A DNA stretch of 64,000 bases from Venturia oleaginea (taxonomy: Eukaryota; Ascomycota; Dothideomycetes; Venturiales; Venturiaceae): assembly GCA_013176395.1 (NCBI GenBank), contig JABMLP010000021.1, forward strand, positions 186,001 through 250,000. The letters run 5' to 3'. The notes beneath the pieces were generated by a model. That model did not search any database and was not told the origin of the DNA. It worked only from the letters and a program-made list of their open reading frames with translations. The stretch's first letter is position 1. Every line of letters begins with the position of its first letter. A program made the position numbers and the translations under genes. Positions 30,545-42,663 of this stretch are shown here, piece after piece.

Positions 30545-31951
30545 CTATCTCCTACCCGAGAACCTTCTGTCTATAAGTCTCGTCCACGTAAAATATCCAA
30601 TGGCGGAAATAACAGATACCCTTGCGACAAAACTCACTAGTATGGCCTTGTGAATAATCTCGTAATAGCCCGCAAGCAACACTCCCACGGCACTGGACCT
30701 CGATCCCTTCTGGTCCTGTGCTAATCTGCCATAGTATCGTCCCAAACCCATGCCTTCCCCCAGTTTTGATTCACGATCGTCTCGCAGAGCGACGGAATCG
30801 GAACCGAGTTCTACTGCAGGCATTGCGGCCACACCTTCTTCCAGCTCCTTTTGCTTCCGCTTGCGAAACCGGTAAGACATTGCCCAGAGTATGAAGCGCA
30901 CATCCAGATGCGTGAAGGTAGGATATGTCCATATTTGAAGCGCATTGTGAGGTGGCAGCATATCCAAAAGGTCTCCAACAACGCCAAGCGTGAGTCCCCA
31001 TAAGAGAAGAGGCGAGCCATCTGGTGACCGAGGTTTATGCCAGGAGGCCCCAAAAAGTGGTATTGTTATATTATTCCTACGAGGCTCGTTTCGCATTGGT
31101 TCCTCGGGCATGAATTCTGCGATGGACGAGCAGTACTTGCTTTCTGAGGGAATAAGTCTCACTGCTGCGAACATCATCTTGCCCAGTGCAATTCGATGGA
31201 ACCACTTCTCTAGATCGAAGTCGGTTCGAGCGGTTCGAGATGAAACATCTTGATACCAATATGTGCGTTGCTTCGGTGATAACAAAACTCGAATGGGAAC
31301 CCAGTGTGTACTGGCAACCTCAGTGGGCTGTAATCTCAGCGGAGGAATCTCGTGGGAGGTGACAAGGAAGATGTAAGGACAGAGGGTCATAAGTCTGCGG
31401 CCGTTAGCCAAAGGAGACATGAGACCATATGAAGGGGCGTCGGAGGCTGACGCTTGTTTTCCCCATGCAGAAGTCACAATTCGTTGAGACAGATTTCCTG
31501 GGGCGATGACATTTTCTTCCGACAGATCAATGCCAACTTCTTCCCAGGCCTCTCTTACTGCTGCTGCCAGATCGTCGGCGTCCTCTGGATCGCGTCGGCC
31601 CCCGGGGAATGCAACGTGTGATGTCCATTTATCTCCTACTCTGGCAGCGGGTTTGATGAATAGGACTTCTGGATCTCCATTTTGCACCCACTCCTGCCGA
31701 AAGAAAGTATTGATCCTGTCCTCTACGGATACGAAGTGCGATAGCTCGTTGAGTTCGCCTTCATCTTTCTTATTTGGGGGCCAGTGTGTATAGTTTGGCT
31801 GGATTCGGATTACCAAGGCAACAGAAGCTCGCTTCGGCACACCCGGTGGTGAGGGGACTTCAGGATATGGATGTTTGAGGAGATCAAGAAGGACTTTGTT
31901 CAGGTTAGAGATGAGTTCAGTGGGCGACACTGGAGATTCTTGTGTTGGCAT
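30545..31951 (-). CDS. Nudix hydrolase, CoA-diphosphatase-like, with C-terminal membrane segment
   Basis: 468 aa, single exon. The N-terminal half has a Nudix box of the NUDT7/PCD1 kind: FPGGRRDPEDADDLAAAVRE followed by AWEEVGI, where the two-residue-longer loop and the leading FPGG are typical of coenzyme A diphosphatases. These cleave CoA or its derivatives into phosphopantetheine and 3',5'-ADP and are often peroxisomal. The rest is unlike the short PCD1: a middle region with VRLIPSESKYCS and PLFGASW..LLLWGLTLGVVGDLLDML, and a final hydrophobic helix (AILVSFVARVSVISAIGYFTW) before a basic end, suggesting tail-anchoring. No PTS1 tripeptide is present. The substrate is inferred from the box only. 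Confidence 0.85.
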   Translation of the reverse strand: MPTQESPVSPTELISNLNKVLLDLLKHPYPEVPSPPGVPKRASVALVIRIQPNYTHWPPNKKDEGELNELSHFVSVEDRINTFFRQEWVQNGDPEVLFIKPAARVGDKWTSHVAFPGGRRDPEDADDLAAAVREAWEEVGIDLSEENVIAPGNLSQRIVTSAWGKQASASDAPSYGLMSPLANGRRLMTLCPYIFLVTSHEIPPLRLQPTEVASTHWVPIRVLLSPKQRTYWYQDVSSRTARTDFDLEKWFHRIALGKMMFAAVRLIPSESKYCSSIAEFMPEEPMRNEPRRNNITIPLFGASWHKPRSPDGSPLLLWGLTLGVVGDLLDMLPPHNALQIWTYPTFTHLDVRFILWAMSYRFRKRKQKELEEGVAAMPAVELGSDSVALRDDRESKLGEGMGLGRYYGRLAQDQKGSRSSAVGVLLAGYYEIIHKAILVSFVARVSVISAIGYFTWTRLIDRRFSGRR

Positions 31952-32395
31952 AGTTTCTGAGTGAGGGCGTTTGTTTGTGGGTGGATGCTATTGATGCAGC
32001 CACAGTAGGGTCATCAGTTCATGTCCGCCAAGAACTTGCCTCTATGCAGTACTCTCAAATCATGATGGATATTGATATCGATATCGATATATTCCTGGCC
32101 AAATCGTTCCTCTTCCTTTCCAGAGGTCTGTTGAGGTGGATCTCCATTTGAGGGCACTCGATCCAAGCACCTACCTTCAGTTCTCGGAATTGGTCCTCGA
32201 CGCATGCCCAGGGATTGATTGGGTGACATCAGCCAGGAGGAGGAGGAGGCTGGCTCGGCTGGAAAGCTATGGCTCCGCTTTCGCCAGAGTTGGAGACGAG
32301 GGCTTCGCTGCCAAAACAATCTCTGCTTTCGCAACATCGAAAACACTGCCACCCGGTTCAATTTATCTAATTACTTTCAATTGAGTCTCGTCAAC
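31952..32395. promoter_or_regulatory. Shared promoter between Nudix and VTC4 genes
   Basis: A 444-bp divergent gap between the Nudix start (minus) and the VTC4 start (plus). It contains a GATATC/ATCGATATCGATAT run at about 32066-32090. No CACGTG/CACGTT phosphate (Pho4-type) site was noticed. Confidence 0.4.
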
Positions 32396-34900
32396 ATGCG
32401 GTTCGGCAAGACACTGCGGACCTCGATATATCCCCCATGGAAAGACCAATACATCGACTACGATAAGCTCAAGAAGCTCCTACGCGAAGACCCTTCCACC
32501 CAATCCAACGAAGAAGAAGACGACTGGACCGAGGAGGACGAGGAGGCCTTCGTCGAGGAGTTGATCAATGTGCAGCTTGAGAAAGTGCACAAATTCCACT
32601 CCGAGACCATTCAACGCCTCAGGGAAGAGACGACGGAATGCGAGCAGAAGCTAGAGCCATTGGGTGTGGGCGTCAAGGTCGAAGATGGCGAGGCCAAGAC
32701 AGAAGAGACAAAATCCACCACACGTTCGGATGAAGAGCGAAAGAAGACAATGGAGGAGGTCATGACGAAGCTCGACAGGATCACAAAGGAGACCAGTGAA
32801 CTCCAGCGGTATGCCCGCCTCAATTATACTGGCTTTTTCAAGGCAGGAAAGAAGCATGATCGAAGGAGAGGAACCTCATATAGGATAAGACCCTTGCTGC
32901 GAGAGAGGTTGTCAGCCCTGGATTTCAATACCGAGGACTACTCGCCAATGCTGTACCGACTATCAGCCATGTACTCTTTTGTACGACAAGGTCTGGATGG
33001 CAAGGACCGCAGAGGCATGTCTTTCTCGGACAGCCAGGCTGGTTCCGATACATATACTTCATATAAATGTAAGTCATGCTCTCCTGCCTCTAAGAGAGCA
33101 TAAGCTAATCATACACCAACAGTCTGGGTTCATCCTGACAACCTTCTCGAAGTCAAGACCGTCATCCTTCGTCGACTGCCCGTACTCGTATACAATTCGC
33201 AAACATCCAAGATCGCTCAAGGATCCGAGCCAGATCCGACCGTCACCTCCATCTACTTTGACAACCCCAGATTTTCGCTTTACACAAAGAAAGTCACACA
33301 TGAGCCAGATGCTCCATCTCTACGACTACGCTGGTATGGACCGCTTACCGACAACCCAGACGTGCTATGCGAAAAGAAGGTCATCAAGGAGGGCGATGTC
33401 AGTGAAGAGCAGCGCTTCCCAATCAAGGACAAATACGTCCAGCGATTCATTGAGGGTGAGTACAAAATGGAGAAGGCAATCTCTCGCCTCGAAGAACGCT
33501 TAGGAGCAGAATCAGACCGAGTCAAGCAGATGAAAGCATCTGTGGATGACATTCAATCCTTCATCAAGGACAACGAGCTTCAACCCGTGGTACGAGCCAA
33601 CTACGCCCGCACTGCATTTGAAATCCCAGGAGACGACCGCATTCGTATCTCACTGGATACGGACCTAGCTTTCATACGCGAAGACGCCATCGATTCTGAA
33701 CGTCCCTGCCGTGATCCCGAAGACTGGCATCGCAGCGACATTGACAGTGCTCGGATGGAGTATCCTTTCACCGGTATCCGCAAAGGTGAAGTCAGTCGTT
33801 TCCCCTTTGCCTTGCTGGAAATCAAAATCAGAGGCCGAAAGCAGTATGAGTGGATCACGGATCTGATGAACTCGCATCTTGTCAAGGAAGCTCCAAGGTT
33901 CTCCAAATTCGTCCACGGGGTGGCAGAGCTCTTCGAAGACTATGTGAACAGCTTTCCATTCTGGCTCAGTCAGGTCGAGTCCGACATTCGCCGTGACCCA
34001 CACAAAGCTTTCGAAGAAGAGCAGGAACGAAAAGCAACGGCAGCAGCAGACGACCTTGTCGTCGGCAGTCTCTTTGGTCCTGGCGCTAGCCCCGCACGCG
34101 GTTCTTTTGGTGGCAGAGGAAACTCGTTCAAGCCCGCAAAGGCCTCGCCTGTCGGGTCACCTCCAGCAGTCAGCCAGAGCTTTCAACCGGCTTCGACGCC
34201 CAAAGCAACTGCAGATATGACGCGCGTAGTCAAGTCTAAAGATTCGTCGAGGGAGGACGCGGTCGAAGAAGCGGATTCGGATGATGACGGTATCCAAGCC
34301 TCTCGTCGTGCGTATCCCCAGTTCGACGGCCTACTTTCCATGTTCTCATCCAAAAACTCGTCGAGCAAATATGCAAGACGGCACAGAGCTGGTAAGGAGC
34401 ATCTACCTCCTGGCGTCCAGAAACCGACGTACTGGATCAAGGACCAGGGACCTGTTCGTGTCGAAGCAAAGGTTTGGCTGGCGAATCAGCGAACCTTTGT
34501 TAAGTGGCAGCATGTTACCGTACTCCTTGCCTCCCTTGGCCTGGGTCTATACAACGCTGCTGGTGTCGACAACAAGGTTGCAAGGGGTTTGGCCGTGGCT
34601 TACACAGCTGTTGCTATCTTCTCGGGAGTCTGGGGCTGGGCTATCTACATGAAGAGGGGGCACATGATCCGCACGAGAAGCGGGAAAGACTTTGACTCGA
34701 CGTTTGGACCCGTAGTTATTTGTGGGTTGCTTATCATTGCATTGTTGTTGAACTTCGGGTTCAAGGTATGTTCTTGGTCATTGTTTTGTATGCGGGATGC
34801 CTGCTAACGAGTCGCCTAGTTTCATGCTGCCATGAATAGCCAGGACCGCGAAGGATACAATTCGACCATGTCTCTATTACGGCATGCGGGCGAGCTTTGA
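32396..34900 (+). CDS. VTC4: Vacuolar transporter chaperone 4, polyphosphate polymerase
   Basis: Makes polyphosphate from ATP on the cytosolic side and feeds it into the vacuole as part of the VTC complex. Exons 32396-33068, 33123-34765, 34820-34900 (introns 54 and 54 nt); 798 aa; phases consistent. N-terminal SPX domain (MRFGKTLRTSIYPPWKDQYI; Lys-rich inositol-pyrophosphate site YDKLKKLL and KAGKKHDRR). The central triphosphate-tunnel domain has VKTVILRRLPVLVYN, SLRLRWYG (paired Arg of the active site), CEKKVIKEGD, KDKYVQRFIEGEY and LLEIKIRG. Three membrane spans follow near the C-terminus (WQHVTVLLASLGLGLY; GLAVAYTAVAIFSGVWGW; FGPVVICGLLIIALLLNFGF). The tunnel residues argue for the catalytic Vtc4 rather than Vtc2/3. 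Confidence 0.9.
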
Positions 34901-35295
34901 GATGACATGGAATGAGTAGATGTTAATGGAGTGGAGAATGCTGGTACGAGTGCGAAGAGGTGGAGGCCGGAAGATTGTTTATAAGTTAGGTGGTGAAAAG
35001 AGAAGGGCGGTTTATTAATGTACATGCAACGCAGCTGTAGAGTATATGGATGTTGTACGCTGGTTGCACTGTTTGTGAAGACGTTAATTGCAGGAGATGT
35101 AAAATATGATTATAGCTGATAGACGTCTTGACTTTGACATGCCCTGGTGCCGAAAAACAAAGCGCGCCACAACGTTTTGTTCCCTGTTCCCTTGTCAACG
35201 TCAACCTCTCAGCGTGTCTAGATTTGGTGCGCTATTCCACACGATTGACAAATCTGCCCTAGCGCTCCACGAACAAAGATGCAGATGCCATCTCA
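34901..35295. other. Intergenic
   Basis: VTC4 3' flank and hybrid kinase 5' flank; no gene seen. Confidence 0.45.
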
Positions 35296-38200
35296 ATGGC
35301 CTCGATGGCAAAGTCTAGAATCCGGGCTACACATACACCTACACCTACACCTACACATACACCTACATATACACCTCCATTTCTCGTCTCCCCCCTTGAT
35401 GCTCTGCCACTGCTTCTCCCTCACCACCTCCATGTCGTAGACGCCACCCCTGGGAGCGACACACATCGGATGTCTCACAGTGGTTTCCCCCCCGAAACGG
35501 TGCCACACCTCGGCTTTGACTGGGACGGTCCGTCTTCTTCGCGCTCACCTCACGAGAATTTTATCCAATCCATAGACTGGAGCGCCACAGCGGTGGGGTC
35601 GCCATCGCAATGGCCCGCTCAGCTTCGAGAAGGCGTCGACTTTGTCTTGGCCGATCCAAATCCCGCTGCTATCATGTGGGGGGATGACCTTACTGTTGGT
35701 TCTATACCATTTCACCATGAGCTGCTTCATCTGACCTGCCCTGACCAATGCAGATGATTTACAACGAAGGATTTGCCGAGTTCGCGGGCGCCAAACATCC
35801 TCGACTCATGGGCAGATCTCCCAAAACTGAATATGCCGAAGTGTGGGCAATGTTCGAAGACATCATTCAGCGAGGCCGAACAACTGGCAAAGCCACACGA
35901 CATAAGGATGTCCAATTGTTCCTGGACCGAGCAAGCTCCGGATGGCTTGAGGAAGCTTTCGTCACCTACACATTCGTGCCTATTGTCTCATCTACCCGTA
36001 AGGTGGCTGGATTCTACCACACTGCCACGGAAACTACCAGTGCTGTTTTATCTGCCAGGAGGACTCAGACTTTGTTGACCCTCGGAGACTACCTAACTAT
36101 CTCCCGAAGCCTGCAAGATTATTGGGATAACCTTCTCAAAGCTCTCGAACAGAATAACCAGGATATGCACTGGGTTCTGGCATACTCCTTTGCAAATGAT
36201 GGTGAAAATGAAACAGGATCAGGGACACACTCTTCGGCTGCCAATTCTTCTCCCGGTCGAACTCCCAGGGGTTGCACTCTGGCCGGGGCCACTACGAAAG
36301 CTATGGGGAAAGTGCCCCTAAGTTTTGATCGCCAAGATGACAATGATGCATTCACCCAAATCATCAAACGATCAATAAGATCGGGGAAGACGGAGCTCTT
36401 ACAAAACACCGATCTCGAATTGCCCGAATGGATCTTCGAATTAGGCTCCGAAAGCCATGGCGAACAGGAATGTCGGTCTGCACTGTTGATTCCAATCAGA
36501 CCAACTACGAAAAACGAAGCTGACGGAGGTACCGTGATCGGTTTTTTGTTGGTTGGCGTCGCAGCAACTCGTGGCTACGACAAGGACCTGGCTGAATTTG
36601 TGCAACTATTCAGTCGGCAACTCGACACCTCTGCTGCGTCCATCATGCTCTTGGAGCAGGAAATCCGTCGGCAGCAACAACTGACCGAGCAACTCAGCAC
36701 TTCGACAAAGCAGGCCCAGGAATTGGAAAGAAAGTTTAGCAGGTTTGCCGAGGTCAGCAACATCGGAATGTAAGCTTTACAAGTTCCCACCCCCACAGCC
36801 GTCTCGTCGATTCATATTCGCTTCTACCTTCATCAATCTCAATGGTGACGAGGAAGTGTTGCATTGAAGTGCGGTAGTACCCGTCGGGCATGAATCGATG
36901 ATATCAATGTGCCCACGCAACGCATTCAATACTTAACAAAATGACCCAGGTGGATAGCCAGCCCTGCTGGCGAGCTGCTTTATGCAAATAAAACGTGGTA
37001 CGAGCAGGCAGGACTACCTTTCAATAGCCCTGGCATGAATGTCGAAAAATGGTTGCCGCTCATCACGGAAGCCAGTCTTGCTGAATTCACTGGGAAGTGG
37101 GCCACCTTAATGAACAGTCATCAACCGATCACCCTCGAATGTGAATTCAAGGCTCGATGGCACTCAAGAGATCCGAATACGCATCAAAATTTAGAAGGGG
37201 CGAAATGGTTCTTGATCTCAGCCTTCCCTGAATTCGCCGATGACGGTAAATCGTTAAAGAGTGCTTGGGGGTGTAACGTAGAACTCAGTTACCAGAAGTG
37301 GGCCCAAAACTTGAAGGAACAACGACTCTACGAAATCATGGAGGCCAAGCGACAGACCGAGAATTTCATTGATGTGGGCGTTATTCTCGTCTTATCAAAG
37401 TGGTACAGCTTGCTGACTGTGCATCCAGATGACCAGCCACGAGATGCGGAACCCCTTGTCTGCTATCCTACAATCTGCTGATGCCATAACTTCTATAGTA
37501 GAGGAGGCCAGTCAGGAACGACTGCATGGTGTAAAAATCGAGATTAACCAGGCCTCTGCTGATTCAATCGCGGACTCGGCATCAACCATTATGGTAAGTC
37601 TCTACTTTTCTGCGATAATCCTAGATAAACTATTGACCTCTGTAGGCTTGTGCCCAACATCAAAAGCGCATTGTCGACGACATATTGACTTTGTCAAAAT
37701 TGGACGCAAGTCTGCTGGTTGTATCACCGGACGAGGTAGATCCCGTTGCGACAGTGAAGCACGCATTGCAACTACACCAACAAGAATTCAAGACTGCTGG
37801 TGTAGAAGGTTTGGTTAGCATCGAGAAGTCCTACAGAGAGCTACATATCGATAAAGTTTTCCTCGACCCGAGCCGTTTATTACAAGTCCTTATCAACTTG
37901 TTGACCAATGCCATCAAATTGTGAGTAACTAGCCAATGGAATCCCTATCAGTGCAAGGGGAAAGTGGCTGGTATTCTGCAGCATACCTAGGAACTTTGAG
38001 TATACTCGATCCGTTTATTCCGAAGGCAGCGGTTTTGAGTATACTCAAATATGCCAATCTCATTCCGGCTACATTTGACTGCTACGTACTGGGCACTCAC
38101 ACTACGTTTCACTAACTGTCTAGCACACAATACCAACCGGAGCGCCGGGTGACACTCCATCTTGGTGCCTCTGTTCTACCTCCATCACAAGGAAGGGACG

Positions 38201-39395
38201 ATTCCCAATGGTTCGCACCACGGACAGAGGGCAAATTCCCTGGTCTGAGTGCCGAATGGGGAGCAGGTGACGAATTGTACTTAATCTTCTCAGTCGAAGA
38301 TACCGGTTGCGGTCTTAATGGAGATGAAATGCAGAAACTCTTTACCAGATTTGGTCAAGCGAGTCCCAAAACTCACGTGCAGTATGGTGTAAGTATTTAT
38401 TGCCTGTGCGTGGCCGCAGCAAAGCTGACAGGCGCTATAGGGCTCCGGCTTAGGTCTCTTTATCTGCAAGGAGCTGACGGAACTCCAAGGGGGTCGTATT
38501 GGTGTTACTTCAATACCAGGAAAAGGTGAAGGATTCCGCTGTTATTAAACAGAAAGTACTAATTTCTTGAATACAGGCAGCACGTTCAAATTCTATCTCA
38601 AAGTCCGACGAGCTATACCCACTGATAAAGCAACCGAAGAGGCTATTGAAGATAATGCAAGAAAGCTGGAGAAGGTGGTCACAATTGAAGCAGAGCAGTC
38701 CGATCATGAAACTAGCAAAGCAGTGGGGGAGTTAAAGAACCCCGATTACATCCACCCCATAAACAAAGGCAATGAAGGCTTTTCAAATCCAGTCGTGGGA
38801 AGTCCACAGGATGCAAATACCTTACATGTTCTAATTGTTGAAGATAATTTGATCAATCAGAAGGTACCGTGTCCTCGATTCAATCTCTATACAGATCCTA
38901 ATCCATCCAGGTCATGGCAAATCAACTACGAAAGGCTTCTTGCATAGTTCATGTCGCCGATCATGGTGTCGACGCTCTGACATTTCTCAAGAAGACCACT
39001 TTTACAAAAGATTGTGGACCTGCTGCCATCCCACTGAGCATCGTGCTCATGGACTTAGAGATGCCAGTACGTGCGGCGCAGAACAATTCCCGGGGATATT
39101 GGTGTGACTCACAGATTGACAGGTAATGGACGGCCTAACGTGCATTCGCAAAATAAGAGAGATGCAAAAGAATGGCGATTTCACAAGACCCGTACCTGTC
39201 ATCGCCGTGACAGCCAACGCACGGCTTGAGCAGGTCAAGAATGCGAAGGATATGGGCATGGTATGTTTTGCCCCCAAAACAGGCTGCGGGATGATAAGAC
39301 TGACACCGAGGTAGGATGATGTCGTCACTAAACCCTTTCGTATCAAGGACCTGATACCACAGATGTACAATCTCATCGAAAAGGTCTCAGTCTGA
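35296..39395 (+). CDS. Hybrid histidine kinase, soluble, 11 exons
   Basis: Two-component sensor kinase. Exons: 35296-35694, 35754-36769, 36950-37373, 37429-37593, 37646-37920, 38124-38388, 38441-38525, 38577-38863, 38911-39066, 39123-39260, 39315-39395; phases agree at every junction. 1,096 aa from 35296, or 1,038 from the ATG at 35470, which avoids translating a CACCTA repeat. N-terminus: [15 protein letters not shown] and the PAS-like [19 protein letters not shown], a GAF-like middle, a coiled stretch ([12 protein letters not shown]), then a PAS domain ([17 protein letters not shown]). H-box [18 protein letters not shown] (phosphorylated His), N-box [12 protein letters not shown]-boxes VEDTGCGL and GSGLGLFI. 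Receiver domain with VEDNLINQK, phospho-acceptor Asp in [12 protein letters not shown] and the conserved Lys in VTKPF. No membrane segment. Typical of large ascomycete kinase families; the signal is unknown. Confidence 0.9.
35328..35380 (+). repeat. CACCTA/CACATA hexanucleotide repeat at kinase 5' end
   Basis: About eight near-identical 6-bp units from CACATACACCTA to CACATATACACC. In frame with the kinase it would code [17 protein letters not shown], so it decides between two candidate starts (35296 or 35470). Confidence 0.85.
37995..38049. repeat. Repeated palindrome inside a long kinase intron
   Basis: TTTGAGTATACTC occurs twice (37995-38007 and 38034-38046) within the 203-nt intron 37921-38123. 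The second copy is a perfect 16-bp palindrome, TTTGAGTATACTCAAA. The intron is about four times longer than most others here, so the block may be an inserted element or a protein-binding site. Confidence 0.6.
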
Positions 39396-40539
39396 AATTC
39401 TGTAATTGACCTGACCACGTCTCTACGAGACAGCCATCTGTTGAACGATATAGCAATCCAACTTCCACTATAAGGCTCCGGGACCGGCTGTGTTATAATA
39501 ACCACATCTAGAAGCCCTCGCATACTCCATTACGGTCACGGTCAACAGTGGAGCCGTTATGAAGCACATGGTGATGCAGGACTGAATCAAGCCAATCGCT
39601 GCGTGACCACGTTCAGAACTGGGGTAACTGACCTGGGCGAGATTACGAGGAATTGATATTGGAGCCTAAGATCGTCGGAAACAGCATGGAGAGAGCAAGG
39701 GAAAGAAGATGCAATCTTAGATCCACGAGAAGTGAAAGAAAAGGTGATGATAGCTTGATACATTTAATGAACGATAGAAAGTTTCACTACAAATTCCACT
39801 CCTACCCAGACTCCTTTGCAAAAAGAACGAAAGGTCATCGACAAGTTTCAAGCTTCGTACTCACATTCAGAATAGCCGTGTCAGACGCATAGAGCCTCCG
39901 ATTTATCTCCCGCCGTCTGTTAGCCAAACACAGTTGTTCACCCTCCATCTGTGATCAACATCGATAAATTTTCCGGCAATCTTGATTCCACACAGAGCCA
40001 GAATACCAACCACTTCGATTTCTTTGTTCGCAACTCTATCCTATGATCACCATGTTTGTTCTCGGTGTCTCCTCCTCCATGTGAAGTTCTGACGACAAGA
40101 AAGGCGGTAAGAATTGGATCGAGTTCGAGCCGCGCGCTGACTCCAATGTAACGACACCGACTCTAGTTGAATTGAGCCAGCCGCCCCAAACTAAAACGCC
40201 AATGCGAGAAAACTCATCATTTCAGCATACATTGAGTATAGCTTTTGGATCCCGCCTCGCCTACTTTGTATATCCTAGACCCTGGTTATCTGGAAATTAT
40301 CGATACCTAATAACTATCTTACTTAGAGCTAGCGAATATATTGGTATTAAATAAAGATAGCATAAGTATTCAGACATAGCTAAATGTAGATCGATACAGT
40401 AAGTTTTCTAGCGATTAACTTTCTAAAGACTGCTAGAAAACTTATAATATCCATCTTTACTTCGAGTATTATAATCAAAACATAGATACTATAGGGCCTC
40501 GAAATAAATACGTACTCAATTAGCATCCCTATATAATAG
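39396..40539. other. Intergenic, turning AT-rich
   Basis: No gene supported. From about 40240 the sequence becomes strongly AT-rich. A perfect 12-bp inverted repeat, AAGTTTTCTAGC at 40401-40412 and its complement at 40432-40443, forms a possible hairpin with a 19-base loop. Confidence 0.5.
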
Positions 40540-41942
40540 GAAAGGAGCAATGGGGCGGCTGGTAGCCGGAATATTTGGACCATCATTGCGGAAGTCCAGA
40601 CTCATTTATATAGCAGTGGTAAGACCTACCCTCCTATATGGGATTCAGGCGTGGGGATGCAATGACCGAGCTGGAGGTATTACGCGGGCACCGCACATGT
40701 AGCGATTGGCAAGAGTCCAGAGGGACTGCCTTAGGAAGGTAACTAGGGGCTATAGGCGAACCCCCGTTGTTGCGCTGGAAAGGGAGACGTCGGTCCAGCC
40801 AATGGACCTATACGTAGAGCAGCTCGTCCTGGAACGAGTGGGAGCGGTAAAGGACTACCCGGTGGAAAAAGAGATACAACACACAGTTGAACTCATGTGG
40901 AAGGACATGGAGGTTGTCCCCCCATCACCAAGGGGGAGAAGAAGGAGAGGAAACCCAGGGTACTTCCCCGGCGACCGGAGACACCGGCGGAGATGGGAGC
41001 TGCTAGACTAACACTACGAGAGACGCAGTCCAATGAAGTGCCTCAGTATGCTCCCGCAGAGCTACCCAACTTGTGCTATAGAGGACCGGAGCCAGAGCCA
41101 AGACCAACGCTAGGGAGACCTACACATGAAGTGGGACCCTACAACTAGAGACGGGCCATTGCCAGGACGAGAAGGGAGCGAGGAAGGCCCGACGCTGAGG
41201 AACCGGGAGCCGAAAATAGGAGAAGAAGAGCTCGAAAGGGGGGAAATCTGCATAAATATAGGCTGCCCTCCAAAATCTCCGCGTTGCTAGAGGAGATATG
41301 GAGGGCAAGGTGGGAGGAGAAGAGAAGGAACAAGGCCGGTGCGACTTGGTCTAAGGAGTGGGAGAACGAGACACTGGGACTGTACGATGGCCTCACGAAA
41401 CTTGAAGCTACAGCGGTGTTTTTGATGAGAACAGAGGTATTGGGACTCCGGTCCTGGCTGGCAGCAATACATGTGCCAGAGATAACTCCACAATGCGCGT
41501 GTGAATGGCGACACCAGACACTAATTTATGTATTCGACTTCTGCCCCAGATACAATAGAGACCATCTGAGGAGCGAAACTGGTACAACATCGATACGTAC
41601 GGCACTCAATACCAGCAAGGGATGTGTGACGGTATGGCACGTGACCATTAAATCACGTGCCGTGGCTCGTGCACTCTCTACTTAGTCGGAGTTTCCTTAC
41701 GAAACTCTTACCTCTCTATCTTAGACCCTAAGTGTAATTCGGTGACATGTTCTGAAGTGCCTTGTGCCTTCGTATGGATATGTCGTGCCGTCACAGGATG
41801 CAAGGCTGCTGCTAGGTGGATGCTCGACAATAATATCCTGCCCTATCTTGCCGTGGCAAACAACGCACAAAAGGAGGACAGGTCAAACTTCTCCGCGGCG
41901 CCGCGCCTGGTGGGGAGAGTTGAGTACGAAGACACAGAGTAA
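40540..41942 (+). mobile_element. Non-LTR retrotransposon (Tad-like LINE), 3' fragment, decayed
   Basis: Translated pieces match the C-terminal part of fungal LINE ORF2 proteins. After the RT come YIAVVRPTLLYGIQAWG, then the 'QRDCLRKVTRGYRRTP--ALERE' segment, an Arg/Glu-rich linker, LEATAVFLMRTEVLGLRSWLA, a degenerate CCHC-like knuckle (PQCACEW..H..C), and the KAAARWMLDNN tail. An in-frame TAG at 40700-40702 and frame changes near 41010 and 41240 show decay. The 5' end, endonuclease and RT palm are missing, as is usual for 5'-truncated LINE copies. A MITE interrupts it at 41625-41795. Confidence 0.82.
41625..41795. mobile_element. 171-bp MITE nested in the LINE
   Basis: Ends are inverted repeats (TGTGACGG ... 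CCGTCACA, with weaker matching inwards through GCACG/CGTGC), and it is flanked by a perfect 5-bp duplication GGATG (41620-41624, 41796-41800). It has no coding capacity. Removing it with one duplication copy rejoins the LINE codons ...SKG and CKAAARW... in frame, which supports both boundaries. Near the left end it has a second inverted repeat, GGCACGTGA/TCACGTGCC. The superfamily is not clear. Confidence 0.85.
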
Positions 41943-42663
41943 AAGGGGGGACGAGCAGAGACTACGGACGGGAAGGAGGAGAAGCTGAAGTGAGAAATGA
42001 GCGGAATTCCCGAACCATGGACGGTACAAACACCGTTCATCAGTACGAACTCCAGCCAACCAGGAGAAAGCGTTGGAGAGTCGAAGGTGCGATGAGGGTC
42101 TGGGGAGAGAAGAGGAGGTGTGGACTGAAGATTGCTGTGAGGTGAAGGAGGGAGGAGAGATTGGGGTGGAAGTCGTTTATTTATTAACGGCGCGTTGCCA
42201 GGACGCGCCGTGTCCGTTACCACGCCCTCACCTGGACTCGCAATGCTTAGGTCCTCACGATGCTTGGCATATTGAATCCTGGTGTCGTAAAAAATCCTTG
42301 ACCCTGGATTTACAACAACAATGGCCAACTCGGAATCTGGACAACACCGGCCCGGAACAGAGGATTGGGAGCATCGGACCGGAGGGTGTCCTATACTGAC
42401 CACAGTATAAATGACTCGGGTAGTGAACCGGGGGGCATAGTTCGACGGCGCCGGTCCATGGACGGGGCGCGGTCTGGAAAGTGACGAAAGGCTTTTTTAT
42501 CCCAGAGAGTTGGGTTTTTGCAATTGTAGATAGAGATTGTGGGCACACGGCACATACGCCATTACATACCACGTAAAATCCGATTATTGTTATTATATAA
42601 TAGGAAACCTCTTATTACTAGATCGTAAAGTAGGGGTAGTCAAAGCGTGACTTAGGATTTTAT
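41943..42663. other. Non-coding sequence after the LINE
   Basis: No gene supported. Probably LINE 3' untranslated sequence and other repeat relics; GC-rich inverted motifs such as GGCGCG(TTGCCAGGA)CGCGCC occur at about 42190-42210. Confidence 0.45.
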
